Shown one piece after another: positions 1 to 9,463 of a stretch of DNA of 64,000 nt (position 1 is the first letter of the stretch; every line of letters starts with the position of its first letter). The notes below the pieces were generated by a model. That model saw only the letters and a list, made by a program, of their open reading frames with translations. It searched no databases and was not told where the DNA came from. The position numbers were made by a program, and so were the translations under genes. This DNA comes from Salipaludibacillus sp047795645 (lineage in GTDB: Bacteria; Bacillota; Bacilli; Bacillales; Salisediminibacteriaceae), in contig NZ_CP181045.1 of the NCBI RefSeq assembly GCF_047795645.1, forward strand, positions 2,976,001 through 3,040,000, read 5' to 3'.

Positions 1-951
1 CGACCAGTCAGCATCAATCATTCCGAGAACACGTCCGGAAGATATCTTAGAAATGTACTGATCTTCTTGTTGCACAAAACTCTCTGGATCTAATAACCCT
101 TCGTTGTTCATGTGATTTAACCAACGGAAGTATTCACGCTCTTCTGGTCTACGATAGTGTAATGTTGCCTCTTGCGTTTCGTAATCAATATACCACTCAC
201 CATCATCTGATCCACCCGTTGCAAAGAATGCTGGGTTTGTAACTGAAATCAACATTCTCCAATCATCAGCAAGTAGCGATAATGGGATTGTTGGTTGCCC
301 ATCAATTTCAGGATACATTTCATAGTATTCTCTGATAGCGTTCTCAAAATCTTCTACTGTATTAATTTCAGGGTATCCTAACTCTTCCACAACAGCGTGC
401 TGTAACCAAAAACCGTTTCCTGGATTCCAATATTCTTGATCAACACCGTTTGTTCCCAAGAAGTAAATCGCATCATCATCTTGGCTCCACGTCATTCGAT
501 CTAAATAATCACCATATACTTCTTGAATATTCGGTCCATGCTCCTCAATTAATGGTCGTAAATCAACCATCGCTCCAGCATCAACCATTAGCCCACCGTC
601 ACCTTTCGGCAAAATAAAATCAGGATAATCACCACTTGCAGCAAATAAAGAAATTCTTTCTGCTGGATCACCTAGGGCGAAATCTGCCTCTAACGAAACA
701 CCAGTTTCTTCTTTAATAATTTGACCTACTTGACTTTCCATGCCGTTCCAACTAGGATTGTCATCGGCCGCAAACAATGAAAATTCTATCTCTTCCATAT
801 CAGCTAGGTCATTTCCTTCGCTGTTCACCTCATTATTATCATTTTCATTGTTGTTCGTAGATGACTCTTCAGAATCACTACATGCTGCGGTGAATAAAAG
901 TAAACTAAACATGATTAATACTCCAATAAACTTCATGTACTTTCCACTCAT
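1..951 (-). CDS. Sugar ABC transporter lipoprotein, LplA/YtcQ type (partial)
   Basis: This is the N-terminal part of an extracellular solute-binding lipoprotein; the reading frame is open to base 1 and the C-terminus lies outside the window. The start ATG follows AAGGGAGGG. A short hydrophobic signal ends in a lipobox (LFTAAC), followed by an Asn/Glu/Ser-rich linker typical of surface lipoproteins of salt- or alkali-adapted Bacillaceae. The mature part has the acidic, Trp/Tyr-rich pattern of LplA/YtcQ proteins, which bind oligosaccharides for CUT1 importers. It is the third gene after two permease genes on the same strand, the usual LplB-LplC-LplA order. The ligand cannot be read from sequence; the neighbouring GH95 and GH42 enzymes suggest a plant side-chain oligosaccharide. 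No ATPase is nearby, so a shared MsmX-type ATPase is inferred. Confidence 0.85.
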   Translation of the reverse strand, partial: MSGKYMKFIGVLIMFSLLLFTAACSDSEESSTNNNENDNNEVNSEGNDLADMEEIEFSLFAADDNPSWNGMESQVGQIIKEETGVSLEADFALGDPAERISLFAASGDYPDFILPKGDGGLMVDAGAMVDLRPLIEEHGPNIQEVYGDYLDRMTWSQDDDAIYFLGTNGVDQEYWNPGNGFWLQHAVVEELGYPEINTVEDFENAIREYYEMYPEIDGQPTIPLSLLADDWRMLISVTNPAFFATGGSDDGEWYIDYETQEATLHYRRPEEREYFRWLNHMNNEGLLDPESFVQQEDQYISKISSGRVLGMIDADWS

Positions 952-1041
952 TCGTAAACCCTCCCTTTAATTATGAAAAAAGCTCTAGCCATTTTATATA
1001 AACAGGTATTACCTGCCAGGTTCTACCCGTTGATATCGAGA

Positions 1042-1950
1042 TTATTTCACTGCTCCAAGAGTCATACCCTTCACAAAATATTTTTGTAAAAACGGATAGA
1101 CCATTAAAATCGGAACAATCGTGACAATCGTAATTGCCATTCTTACGGATTCAGGAGAAACTCTGTTTGATTGGGCTGCGTCTCCTCTAACGGAATCCAT
1201 CCCAGCTCCCGCCGAAGTAGATGTGTTCTGTAATATTTTCATTAACTCATACTGTAGCGTTGTTAATGCATCGTTTGCGCTATTGTAAATATACGTATCA
1301 AACCACATATTCCATTGCATCACTGCAATAAACAAAGCTATCGTCGCTAATACCGGCTTACAAATCGGTAGAATGATTCTCCAGTAGATTGTAAAATCAT
1401 TTGCTCCATCTATTTTAGCTGACTCTTGTAAAGCATGCGGTAAACCGTCCATAAAGGAACGTATGATAATGATATTCCAAGCACTTACTAATAATGGAAC
1501 AATATAAACAGCAAATGTGTTAATTAGCCCTAAATCACGCATTAACATGTACGTTGGGATTAACCCTCCACTGAAAAACATTGTTAATACGATCGCGATC
1601 GAAACAAATTTTCTCGCTTGAAAGTCTTGCCGGCTTAACGTATAAGCAACCATTGAACAAGCAGCTAAACCTAGTACCGTTCCGATTACTGTCCTTAATA
1701 CAGAGTTTATAAAACCTCTAATTAATGTGTCATATTGCATAATTACATGATAGTTTTCAAGTGTGAACTCTCTAGGAAAGATGTGAATCCCACCACGAAT
1801 CGTATCTGTTGATTCGTTGAATGAAATCGCTAAAACATTTAAGAAAGGGTAAAGCATGATAACCACAATAACAGCCATTAATATATAGTTACCGATATCA
1901 AACATTCGTTCCGGTAAGGTTACTCTATCTAATTTGATTCTTTTTTTCAT
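1042..1950 (-). CDS. CUT1 sugar ABC permease, LplC/YtcP type
   Basis: This is an inner-membrane permease of a carbohydrate importer with about six hydrophobic segments. The conserved EAA loop that contacts the ATPase is visible as ESAKIDGAN followed by LPICKP. The family length is about 290-300 residues, and this one has 302 from the chosen start. The ATG at 1950 is preferred because GGAGGTG lies seven bases upstream; an in-frame GTG three codons earlier sits inside that ribosome site. It follows the partner permease by 14 bases and precedes the lipoprotein gene, so the three are one transcription unit. Confidence 0.9.
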   Translation of the reverse strand: MKKRIKLDRVTLPERMFDIGNYILMAVIVVIMLYPFLNVLAISFNESTDTIRGGIHIFPREFTLENYHVIMQYDTLIRGFINSVLRTVIGTVLGLAACSMVAYTLSRQDFQARKFVSIAIVLTMFFSGGLIPTYMLMRDLGLINTFAVYIVPLLVSAWNIIIIRSFMDGLPHALQESAKIDGANDFTIYWRIILPICKPVLATIALFIAVMQWNMWFDTYIYNSANDALTTLQYELMKILQNTSTSAGAGMDSVRGDAAQSNRVSPESVRMAITIVTIVPILMVYPFLQKYFVKGMTLGAVK

Positions 1951-1964
1951 TTTTTTCACCTCCG

Positions 1965-2927
1965 CTACATTACGCTTGTATTGGACATTCGTTTAAATAA
2001 TCCATTAGCAAGCAATAGTAAAATAATACTTACCATCGAATTAAAGATCCCAAGTGCTGTACCATAAGAATAATTCCCCATGCCAATACCGTAATTTAAT
2101 GCGTATAATTCAAGTACTTCTGAATACTCACGAACGAGTGAGTTTCCAAGTAGAAGTTGTCGTTCAAATCCGATACTAATCATATTACCAATAGATAAGA
2201 TTAAAATAACCATAATCGTTGGTCGAATACCTGGAAGTGTAATGTGCCAAATCCGCCGCCATCTGTTCGCACCATCGACTCTTGCAGCTTCATAAAGTTG
2301 AGGATCTACACCCGCCATAGCTGCCAAGAATATGATCGAGTTCCATCCCATCTCTTTCCATATATCTGCTCCAGTTACGATAACCCAGAACCAATGCCCT
2401 TGAGCCATAAATTGTATTGGTTGATCAATTAAGTTGAGACCTACTAGGACGTCGTTTACAACTCCACCATCAGTAGATAACATTTTCGTAACGATCCCTG
2501 CAACAACTACCCAAGAAACAAAATGGGGTAAATACGAGATCGTTTGAACGGATCGTTTAAATATTGAGTCTTTCAATTCATTTAGTAATACTGCAAATAG
2601 AATTGGAATTGTGAAACCTACAATAAGTAACATCAAACTCATCACGAGAGTATTTCTTAATACGAGATAGAAATGTGGATCTTGAAATAATTCAATAAAG
2701 TGCAAAAAACCTACCCACTCTTGCTCTGTAAAAGCTCTTCCAGGGCGATAATTTTGAAAAGCCATCGTCCAACCCCATACTGGGAGATAATTGAAAATAA
2801 ATACCCAGATAACAAATGGAATCGACATAAAATAAAGAACTTTTTGATTTTTCATCGTTTTCCAAAAGTTTCGTTTATTTTCTGGAATTACTTCTGTTGG
2901 GTGCGCTTTCTTTTTTTCTGTTTCCAC
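1965..2927 (-). CDS. CUT1 sugar ABC permease, LplB/YteP type
   Basis: This is the first gene of the transporter operon and the MalF-like partner of the downstream permease. It has a cytoplasmic N-terminus rich in Lys and Glu, about six membrane segments, and an EAA loop (EAARVDGANRWRRIW, then LPGI). It starts at GTG, 5 bases after GGGAGGGAC. The YesMN regulatory pair lies immediately upstream on the same strand but is separated by a terminator. This arrangement is usual for YesMN-controlled LplABC-type importers. The substrate is unknown. Confidence 0.9.
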   Translation of the reverse strand: METEKKKAHPTEVIPENKRNFWKTMKNQKVLYFMSIPFVIWVFIFNYLPVWGWTMAFQNYRPGRAFTEQEWVGFLHFIELFQDPHFYLVLRNTLVMSLMLLIVGFTIPILFAVLLNELKDSIFKRSVQTISYLPHFVSWVVVAGIVTKMLSTDGGVVNDVLVGLNLIDQPIQFMAQGHWFWVIVTGADIWKEMGWNSIIFLAAMAGVDPQLYEAARVDGANRWRRIWHITLPGIRPTIMVILILSIGNMISIGFERQLLLGNSLVREYSEVLELYALNYGIGMGNYSYGTALGIFNSMVSIILLLLANGLFKRMSNTSVM

Positions 2928-3076
2928 GTCAGTCCCTCCCTTTCCACAGTTCTATCATAGCTAGTTTTTAACTGATTAAATACCTAAATGATTAATACTA
3001 AAATCATATAATAATTGCACAGTGTATCCGATTACATGCTATTCATATAAGGAATTATCTACTACATTGACAAACA

Positions 3077-3121
3077 AAAAGGCTGTCACAGAAAGGAAAT
3101 TTCATTCTGTAACAGCCTTTT
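3077..3121 (-). terminator. Terminator after the YesN-type regulator gene
   Basis: Seventeen-base arms at 3077-3093 and 3105-3121 pair with one mismatch. On the minus strand the stem is followed by TTTTTG. It ends the two-component operon and lies upstream of the permease gene. Confidence 0.8.
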
Positions 3122-3199
3122 AAATTGTAATTTTACTCCAACCAAATGAAAACGAATTTTAGGGTATAAGATCATTTCGAATCGATATTAATAGACAAA

Positions 3200-4750
3200 T
3201 TATTCTACCATTGATTTACGATTATTTCTTCGATAAACGGATGGTGATACTCCGACATATTTTTTAAATTTACTATGAAAATAATCGACGTTATTATATC
3301 CGACAATTTCTGCTACTCTATATACTTTTAACCCTTCTATTAAGAGTTCCTTTGCTCGTTCAATTCGAACCTTATCTAGATACGTATTAAAATATTCACC
3401 TGTATATTTCTTAAATATCTTACCTAGATATGCACTATTATAATTAAATAAATCAGCTAATTTATCTAGTTTTAAATTTTCATCGTATCGTTGGTCTATT
3501 AGAACTAATAATCTCTTTAACTGATAGTCTGTATCAGCAGAATGCTCAAATTCAAGATACACTGATTTAACTAAATTGCTCACAAAATTTTGCAAATCAA
3601 TAAGGTTTCTTTGTTGATAAACCTCTAAAACTTTCTCAATCTGGCTAGTAATATATGCCTCCTTTTCTGGTTTTGATTTTAGTAACTTATTTAAGACTGT
3701 TGTCAGTGCGTAGACATAATAATTTTTAACTTCTTCTTCTGCATAAATATCTTCTGCGACATACAATATATCAGATACTGTTGTTTCTAATGTATCATTT
3801 ATGCCAATATCCAATGCAAAATATAACTTATCAATGATTACGTTCATTTCTGTATTTCCATTTATTGAAGGTTTAATCATTTCCTTCCCTTTCAATAATA
3901 ATGTATCTTTCGGAAAGAAAAATTTAGTTTGAATCAGTTTTGTTGCCTCAGTATATGCATCACTTATATCAACGATTTGATCAACAGCGCTTCCCAAAGC
4001 AGCCGTGAAATTCACAAAGTAGGAATCGATTATGCTCTTCATTTCTAGAAAAAGTAAATGTCTTGCCTTTTTATTGTTCATCGTACTTTTCATAAGAATT
4101 CCAAGATAGGCTTCATTCACAAAAACGATGCCCTTTTTCTCGGTTTCAACGACTTTTTTTATATCCTCTTTTATTGTTAATAACATCGACTCAGGTTCAC
4201 TGGTTTCTTCTAACCTCAGTAATAATACTTCATATTGATCCCATCTTAAACCATACTCTTCAGTCAGCGATAATATTTTAGTTTCACGATTCTCTGTTTT
4301 TCCAAGAATTGATAATATAAACAGTTCCCGCTGTCTTTCTTTTTCATTAACAGTTAATTGGTTAACTTCGTTTTGCTTCTTCAATTGCTTTTCAATTTTA
4401 ACCAAATAATCTACCAATTCCGCTTCATCGATCGGCTTTAACAAATAACCAGCAGCATTTCTCTGAATTGCTGTTCTTGCATAATCAAAGTCTGCGTATC
4501 CACTTAATATTAGACATTGAACGTCATTATCCATTTCTTGAAAATTCCGTAATAATTCAAGTCCACCCATCCCCGTCATTCTAATATCAGAAATAACTAA
4601 ATCAGGGGACAATTCCTTGTATTTATCTAAAGCAGAGTAACCATCTTTCGCTATACCCACTACTTCAAATCCATATTCTTCCCACAGAATGATTCTTCTT
4701 AAGCCTTCTCTAACTGTTGGCTCATCATCGACAATCAATACTTTGTAGAT
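3200..4750 (-). CDS. Response regulator, YesN/AraC type
   Basis: This is a cytoplasmic two-component regulator. The receiver domain has the VDDE acidic pair, the phospho-acceptor Asp in VISDIRM and the conserved Lys in YLLKPI. A long middle region is followed by a C-terminal AraC double helix-turn-helix (YNSAYLGKIFKKY, then GYNNVDYFHSKFKK). It pairs with the YesM-type kinase encoded just upstream and probably controls the adjacent transporter and glycosidases. No ATG, GTG or TTG has a ribosome site in frame. GGGAGGGG at 4758-4765 is seven bases from an ATC at 4750, which gives the family N-terminus (M)YKVLIVDDE. A TTG at 4738 is possible but badly spaced. Confidence 0.9.
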   Translation of the reverse strand: MYKVLIVDDEPTVREGLRRIILWEEYGFEVVGIAKDGYSALDKYKELSPDLVISDIRMTGMGGLELLRNFQEMDNDVQCLILSGYADFDYARTAIQRNAAGYLLKPIDEAELVDYLVKIEKQLKKQNEVNQLTVNEKERQRELFILSILGKTENRETKILSLTEEYGLRWDQYEVLLLRLEETSEPESMLLTIKEDIKKVVETEKKGIVFVNEAYLGILMKSTMNNKKARHLLFLEMKSIIDSYFVNFTAALGSAVDQIVDISDAYTEATKLIQTKFFFPKDTLLLKGKEMIKPSINGNTEMNVIIDKLYFALDIGINDTLETTVSDILYVAEDIYAEEEVKNYYVYALTTVLNKLLKSKPEKEAYITSQIEKVLEVYQQRNLIDLQNFVSNLVKSVYLEFEHSADTDYQLKRLLVLIDQRYDENLKLDKLADLFNYNSAYLGKIFKKYTGEYFNTYLDKVRIERAKELLIEGLKVYRVAEIVGYNNVDYFHSKFKKYVGVSPSVYRRNNRKSMVE

Positions 4751-4831
4751 AATCTCACCCCTCCCATTTTTATTTAAACTCTGGTACAGCTCTATGTTGT
4801 TAACGAAGACATTTTAACTGTGCTCAACTAG

Positions 4832-6616
4832 TTAATTCGCATCCTTTATTGGTATATAAAAAGATATACACGTTCCTTTCGAATATTCACTATCAATGAC
4901 AAGCCCTTTGCCAGTAGCATAAGTTAACATGATCCGTTCGTGGACGTTTCTTAAACCAATACGATTTTCCATCTCATCTCTTTGTGATTGTAGTGACTTA
5001 TAAATCTCCTCTTTTTTTTCTTCCGTAATTCCAATACCGTTATCACACACTTGGACAAGTACTTCGTTATTCACTAAATGGGTTTTAACCGTAATGATTC
5101 CAGCTTCAGTCTTATATTCCAAACCATGAATGACAGCATTTTCAACAAGAGGTTGTATACTGAGTGGTGGTAGTTTAATATTCTCCGATTTCGGATCGAT
5201 GTTCAATACATATTCTATCCGATCTTCAAATCGAAAATTTTGTATTTCCAAGTATGCCTTTACCATCTCAATTTCTTGCTTCAACGGAATTACACCGCCA
5301 CCTACTTCTAAACTTATACGTAATAATTTCCCTAATCGTTTAACTGCTTGGGCTATTTCCTTTTCGCCATTTATATGGGCCTTCATTCGAATTGTTTCTA
5401 ATGTGTTAAACAAAAAATGAGGATTAATTTGACTCGCCAACATTTTAAACTTAATTTCATCTTGCCGTTTTTCTAACACCCTCTTCTCGTTATTTTTTTG
5501 TTCAACTTGATCTAACAACTCTTTAATACTAATTGTCATCGTATTAAACTGATCCGAAAGTTGACCAATTTCATCGCTCCCCTCCAGTTTTGGACTGCTA
5601 GATAAGTCTCCTTTAGCAACTTTACGAATATGATTACTTAACATCGAAATCCGCTTAGATATAAGGTGAGAAAAACTGTAAATTAAGATAAATGCGACAA
5701 GAAAACTAATAGAAATAATGATGACCCCTAACCGGCTCAACCTATTTGCATCTTCAACCATCTCTGTATCACTAATCGTTGAAACGATTCTCAAATCATT
5801 TAAACTGTTTTCAACTTGAATACTATCAACAATAATATGCGAAGGTTCGTCAAAGACAACATCTTGAAATGTTCCTAACTCACCATTTGTGATAACCGAC
5901 GAATATTCATCTTCTTCCAAATTCCCACCTATTAATTCAGCTCTATTAGCAGCAACAATATTATTTTGAGGGTCTACAATCATTGTCGGTTGCGTTTCTT
6001 GTGATAAAATCCAATTTAAATAAGAACTATTTACATCAATAACTAATACGCCAAACGTCCCAAACCCGAAAAAATCTATCACTCTAGTCAGACTCAAACT
6101 ACGATTTTCACTCAAACCATTTTTAATATAATTCCAACCCATTTGACCCTTCCCTGCCAATGTTCTTTGATACCAATTCATCCCTTCTATTTCGTTTGTT
6201 ATCGGAACAAACCTCCAATTATTCAACATCGAATCGTTGTTATAATAGAAGCGAATATCTGATATTTCTGAGTAACTTCGTTGGTAATTTTGCAAAACTG
6301 GATAGTTCTCATAGGCAACAACAACTTCATGTGTGGAATCATATTGCCGATTCACTAAATCCTTTAAGCCTTGATCTAAGAGCATATAATTTGAAACATA
6401 GACCGAGGGAGAAATAGCTTCAGAAATTTGCGTCTTAACCCTTCTCATGTTCGAATGAGTTTGTTCTAATTCTTTATCTAACGCCATATCTCGCAATTCA
6501 TAAGTTAAAAATATGCCAGTGATTAATACAGGCACAAACACAACAACGATAAAAGATATGATAAGTTTAAGCCTTATGTTCATATTATTTATTAGATTAA
6601 TCACATATTTTTTCAT
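4832..6616 (-). CDS. Sensor histidine kinase, YesM type
   Basis: This membrane sensor kinase is the partner of the downstream YesN-type regulator. It has an N-terminal membrane segment, an extracellular sensor of about 250 residues, a second membrane segment (IIISISFLVAFILIYSF), a HAMP linker and a His_kinase domain. The phospho-acceptor His lies in INPHFLFN, the signature of the LytS/YesM class. The ATPase has VENAVIHG and DNGIGI. The start at 6616 follows GGAGAA; an in-frame ATG nine codons upstream has no ribosome site. YesM-type kinases usually sense extracellular sugars or their loaded binding proteins; the ligand here is unknown. Confidence 0.9.
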   Translation of the reverse strand: MKKYVINLINNMNIRLKLIISFIVVVFVPVLITGIFLTYELRDMALDKELEQTHSNMRRVKTQISEAISPSVYVSNYMLLDQGLKDLVNRQYDSTHEVVVAYENYPVLQNYQRSYSEISDIRFYYNNDSMLNNWRFVPITNEIEGMNWYQRTLAGKGQMGWNYIKNGLSENRSLSLTRVIDFFGFGTFGVLVIDVNSSYLNWILSQETQPTMIVDPQNNIVAANRAELIGGNLEEDEYSSVITNGELGTFQDVVFDEPSHIIVDSIQVENSLNDLRIVSTISDTEMVEDANRLSRLGVIIISISFLVAFILIYSFSHLISKRISMLSNHIRKVAKGDLSSSPKLEGSDEIGQLSDQFNTMTISIKELLDQVEQKNNEKRVLEKRQDEIKFKMLASQINPHFLFNTLETIRMKAHINGEKEIAQAVKRLGKLLRISLEVGGGVIPLKQEIEMVKAYLEIQNFRFEDRIEYVLNIDPKSENIKLPPLSIQPLVENAVIHGLEYKTEAGIITVKTHLVNNEVLVQVCDNGIGITEEKKEEIYKSLQSQRDEMENRIGLRNVHERIMLTYATGKGLVIDSEYSKGTCISFYIPIKDAN

Positions 6617-6805
6617 TAGCAATTCTCCATATAATTTTTTCACTTTTGTATAAAACGCTTACAATAAACAAAAAAACTAAAGCCATCCATTTGTATTTCT
6701 ATCTTGCAAAAATTTTAATATAGCCTCCATTTCAGCATAACATGAAAATATGAAATTCGAATACTGGAAGTATTATCTTAAAAATCATGTAATTATTAGA
6801 CATGC

Positions 6806-6849
6806 AAAAGTGTTCAACAAGGTTACTGTTAGCCTAGTTGAACACTTTT
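6806..6849 (-). terminator. Terminator after the GH95 gene
   Basis: Perfect 13-base arms (6806-6818 and 6837-6849) begin AAAAGTGTTC. On the minus strand the stem ends in a T-rich tract just downstream of the GH95 stop codon. Confidence 0.75.
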
Positions 6850-6865
6850 TAGATAGGAGCTCTAG

Positions 6866-9244
6866 TCAAGCTATGACGATATCTAGATCAATCGACTTAT
6901 TTGATTCCAAAGTAACTAGTGCTCTATCGTCATTATTCACAACGAGTCTTTTATTATTTGCGGCTATTATTTCTGTGATTCCTAACTTTAAAGATACTTC
7001 TATTTGTTGGTCCTTACCTGACCTCAATGAAACTCGAACTGATTTCTGATCTAAATCCCACTCTAGTTTTTCGACAGTTATTTGCCCTCTTCCAAGAATG
7101 CCAGTAATCGATCCTTTTTTAATTTCACTAGGAAGCGCTGGCAACAATTCCAACTCGCCCGGATACGTATAAATCAACATTTCCATCACTAACGTAGGCA
7201 AGCTACAATTGGCATCCACATTGTAAATCTCTCTTCCTGGATTATGCGATGTTACTAAACTTGAATGAATATAGTCACCTTCAAGTAAAAACTTTAAATT
7301 TCCCAAAACTAGGTTGGCATTTTTTTGACGAGCTGCAACGATCCCACAATGCATCACACCATGAGCCGAATCATTTTCACGTTCTCTTTTTAGTAAAGCA
7401 ATTTCGGCAGCTTCAAACAGCTTAGGCGTCCCCTTTGGTGTGATTTCATGACCGGGCCATACAGGATAGAGGTGAGAGATATGTCGGTGATCGTATTCAT
7501 CATGCAAATCCTTATGAATCCACTCTTTTAAAGCGCCGTCTTCGTTGATCATATAATCTGGTAATTTTTCGATCATTTCTGTCCACTTGGCGAAATTCTC
7601 CTGCTCAATCTGCAAATCTTGACAGCTGCTTAATAAATTTGTGAATAGCTCCTTTGCTGCAGCAATATCCATCGTTGCATTAATCGTAGCTTGGCTCGAT
7701 TGCCAACCTTCAGCTAGAAGGTCATCCGAAATAACCGGTGTGTTCTCAGGGGAATACGAAGGAATAAACATCACCTTTCCGTTTTCATCATACTCCTTTA
7801 AGAAATCTTCATAGAACAAGGCTATATCTTTCATGAGTGGCAAAGCTCTCTCAATAAAAAACTCACGATCACCGCTAATTTGATACCATTCAAAAAAGGG
7901 CATCACTAACCACTGGGCAGCCGCAGTCCAAAATCCTAACGGCCAATCCACGTTAAAGTGCGTATGGATATTGTGATTACCATCTGTACGAGATCCTGCT
8001 AGAAAACCACGACAACCGTACATCGTTTTCGCATTAATTTTCCAATCCGGTGAAACTTTCTCAATCAGTTTAAAATACCCTTCCAATGCTTCACGCATAT
8101 TACCAATTGCCCCACCAGAAACAGCTAGATTAACGTTCGCATCAGTTGTAAAATCGCCACTCCATGGCGGACGCCAATCGCCCGTCCAAAGGCCAACTAA
8201 ATTCGGTGGATAATCTCCCGAAGCTGAGATAAACACATACCGGCCCATATCAAACATCTTTTGTATTAAGCGTTGATTTAACCCCTCAGTCTTTTCAGCA
8301 AATAACTCCTCTGTGGTTACATCCATCTTCTCCTCTTCACAAATCGAAAATGTCATTCTGCCAAACATCTCCCCATGCTCTTTCACATGGTGTGACAATA
8401 GCTCCTGGTAATCGTATGTGTCGGACAATGATTGAAGCATTTCTTTTAAAAATGTAATGACATTACCGATATCATGATCATAGTCATTAACAGGTGTAAC
8501 CTTTGTTAAAATGGTCACTTCTTTTGCATCTCTAAAAATAATTTTTTCACCTTTAGCAGTGGCGGTACCTTCTCCTTTTACTACGACGAGAGAACTACCC
8601 ACATAACCTTTTTTTGTTTTGGCATAATCGCAAGTAAAGGAGATGAATGCCTTGTCCGTAGACACTATGTAGTCTTTTGCAGCCCCTTCAGGTACAAGGT
8701 CATCAATCTTCAGTTCTCCGTTAAATGCTTCGTTTCGAGATGACGACATATGGAGAATCTTGACGTCATGCGTGCGAGAAATAAATTGTTTTCTTTCGAT
8801 TTTACCTCGTTCGTCCGTCCAATGCACACTGACTTCACCTGTTTCAAAATCAACCGTTCGCATGTAGTCCTGAATTTCTCCACAGTCTTCAAGATTCAAT
8901 TTCAATGCATACGCAGGGTGATAAGCATCTGTAAAAAGCAGGGAATGTCCCGATTTCCCGGAGAATAAAGCTGCCGCATCTCGAAATCTACCATTTTTCA
9001 TCATCGTTCGAATCTCATCTAAGTATGGAAATAAATCATTATTTTGCACGATCTCATCGTGATGTGGTTCATACAATTTTTCATGATTCAAAACGATCGT
9101 TTCTTTGAGGGGGTCTCCGAAAACAAGCGCCCCAATTGTCCCATTTCCTGTAACTAATGCCTCCTGCCAAGATTCGGCTGGATTTTTACTTTTAAGCCCT
9201 CTCGAAGGTGAAGGTATATGTGTCATATCTCGTTGATGTGTCAT
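6866..9244 (-). CDS. GH95 alpha-L-fucosidase / alpha-L-galactosidase-like enzyme
   Basis: This glycoside hydrolase matches family GH95, which releases terminal alpha-L-fucose (or L-galactose) by inversion. The N-terminal beta-sandwich begins with the family GNGTIGALVFG pattern. The (alpha/alpha)6 barrel has WTGDWRPPWSGDF, the paired Asn of DANVNLAVSG, and the acid-containing segment KEW near residue 574 followed by HRHISHLYP near 586. The C-terminus is a beta domain. The length of 792 residues is normal. There is no signal peptide, so it acts in the cytoplasm on imported oligosaccharide. It starts at ATG after AGAGGAGATTAAG. Upstream lies a cre-like palindrome. With GH42 next door, a xyloglucan- or pectin-side-chain substrate is plausible but not proven. 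Confidence 0.85.
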   Translation of the reverse strand: MTHQRDMTHIPSPSRGLKSKNPAESWQEALVTGNGTIGALVFGDPLKETIVLNHEKLYEPHHDEIVQNNDLFPYLDEIRTMMKNGRFRDAAALFSGKSGHSLLFTDAYHPAYALKLNLEDCGEIQDYMRTVDFETGEVSVHWTDERGKIERKQFISRTHDVKILHMSSSRNEAFNGELKIDDLVPEGAAKDYIVSTDKAFISFTCDYAKTKKGYVGSSLVVVKGEGTATAKGEKIIFRDAKEVTILTKVTPVNDYDHDIGNVITFLKEMLQSLSDTYDYQELLSHHVKEHGEMFGRMTFSICEEEKMDVTTEELFAEKTEGLNQRLIQKMFDMGRYVFISASGDYPPNLVGLWTGDWRPPWSGDFTTDANVNLAVSGGAIGNMREALEGYFKLIEKVSPDWKINAKTMYGCRGFLAGSRTDGNHNIHTHFNVDWPLGFWTAAAQWLVMPFFEWYQISGDREFFIERALPLMKDIALFYEDFLKEYDENGKVMFIPSYSPENTPVISDDLLAEGWQSSQATINATMDIAAAKELFTNLLSSCQDLQIEQENFAKWTEMIEKLPDYMINEDGALKEWIHKDLHDEYDHRHISHLYPVWPGHEITPKGTPKLFEAAEIALLKRERENDSAHGVMHCGIVAARQKNANLVLGNLKFLLEGDYIHSSLVTSHNPGREIYNVDANCSLPTLVMEMLIYTYPGELELLPALPSEIKKGSITGILGRGQITVEKLEWDLDQKSVRVSLRSGKDQQIEVSLKLGITEIIAANNKRLVVNNDDRALVTLESNKSIDLDIVIA

Positions 9245-9277
9245 CTTAATCTCCTCTCATTTAACATTTCTATCAGT

Positions 9278-9297
9278 TTATGAAAACACTTTCATAA
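9278..9297. promoter_or_regulatory. Palindrome, cre-like, upstream of the GH95 gene
   Basis: The arms TTATGAAA and TTTCATAA flank ACAC. The core 9281-9294 (TGAAAACACTTTCA) differs from an ideal CcpA cre only at the central bases. It lies 34 bases upstream of the GH95 start, suiting carbon-catabolite repression. Another regulator could use it. Confidence 0.45.
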
Positions 9298-9390
9298 TAA
9301 CACAACCAAAATGAAAGAGTACCTAGTTAATTATTGATTTTATTAGTGAATAATTAGCTATTAATACCTATCGAAAATATTTCCTCGGTA

Positions 9391-9426
9391 AAAAAGACGA
9401 AGCATGAGTACCCCCAAGGCTTCGTC
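9391..9426 (-). terminator. Terminator after the GH42 gene
   Basis: The stem pairs GACGAAGC (9396-9403) with GCTTCGTC (9419-9426). On the minus strand it is followed by TTTTTT, shortly after the GH42 stop codon. Confidence 0.75.
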
Positions 9427-9463
9427 CTCCTTTTATTGTTATTTAAAACGACTCGTTTTAGTA

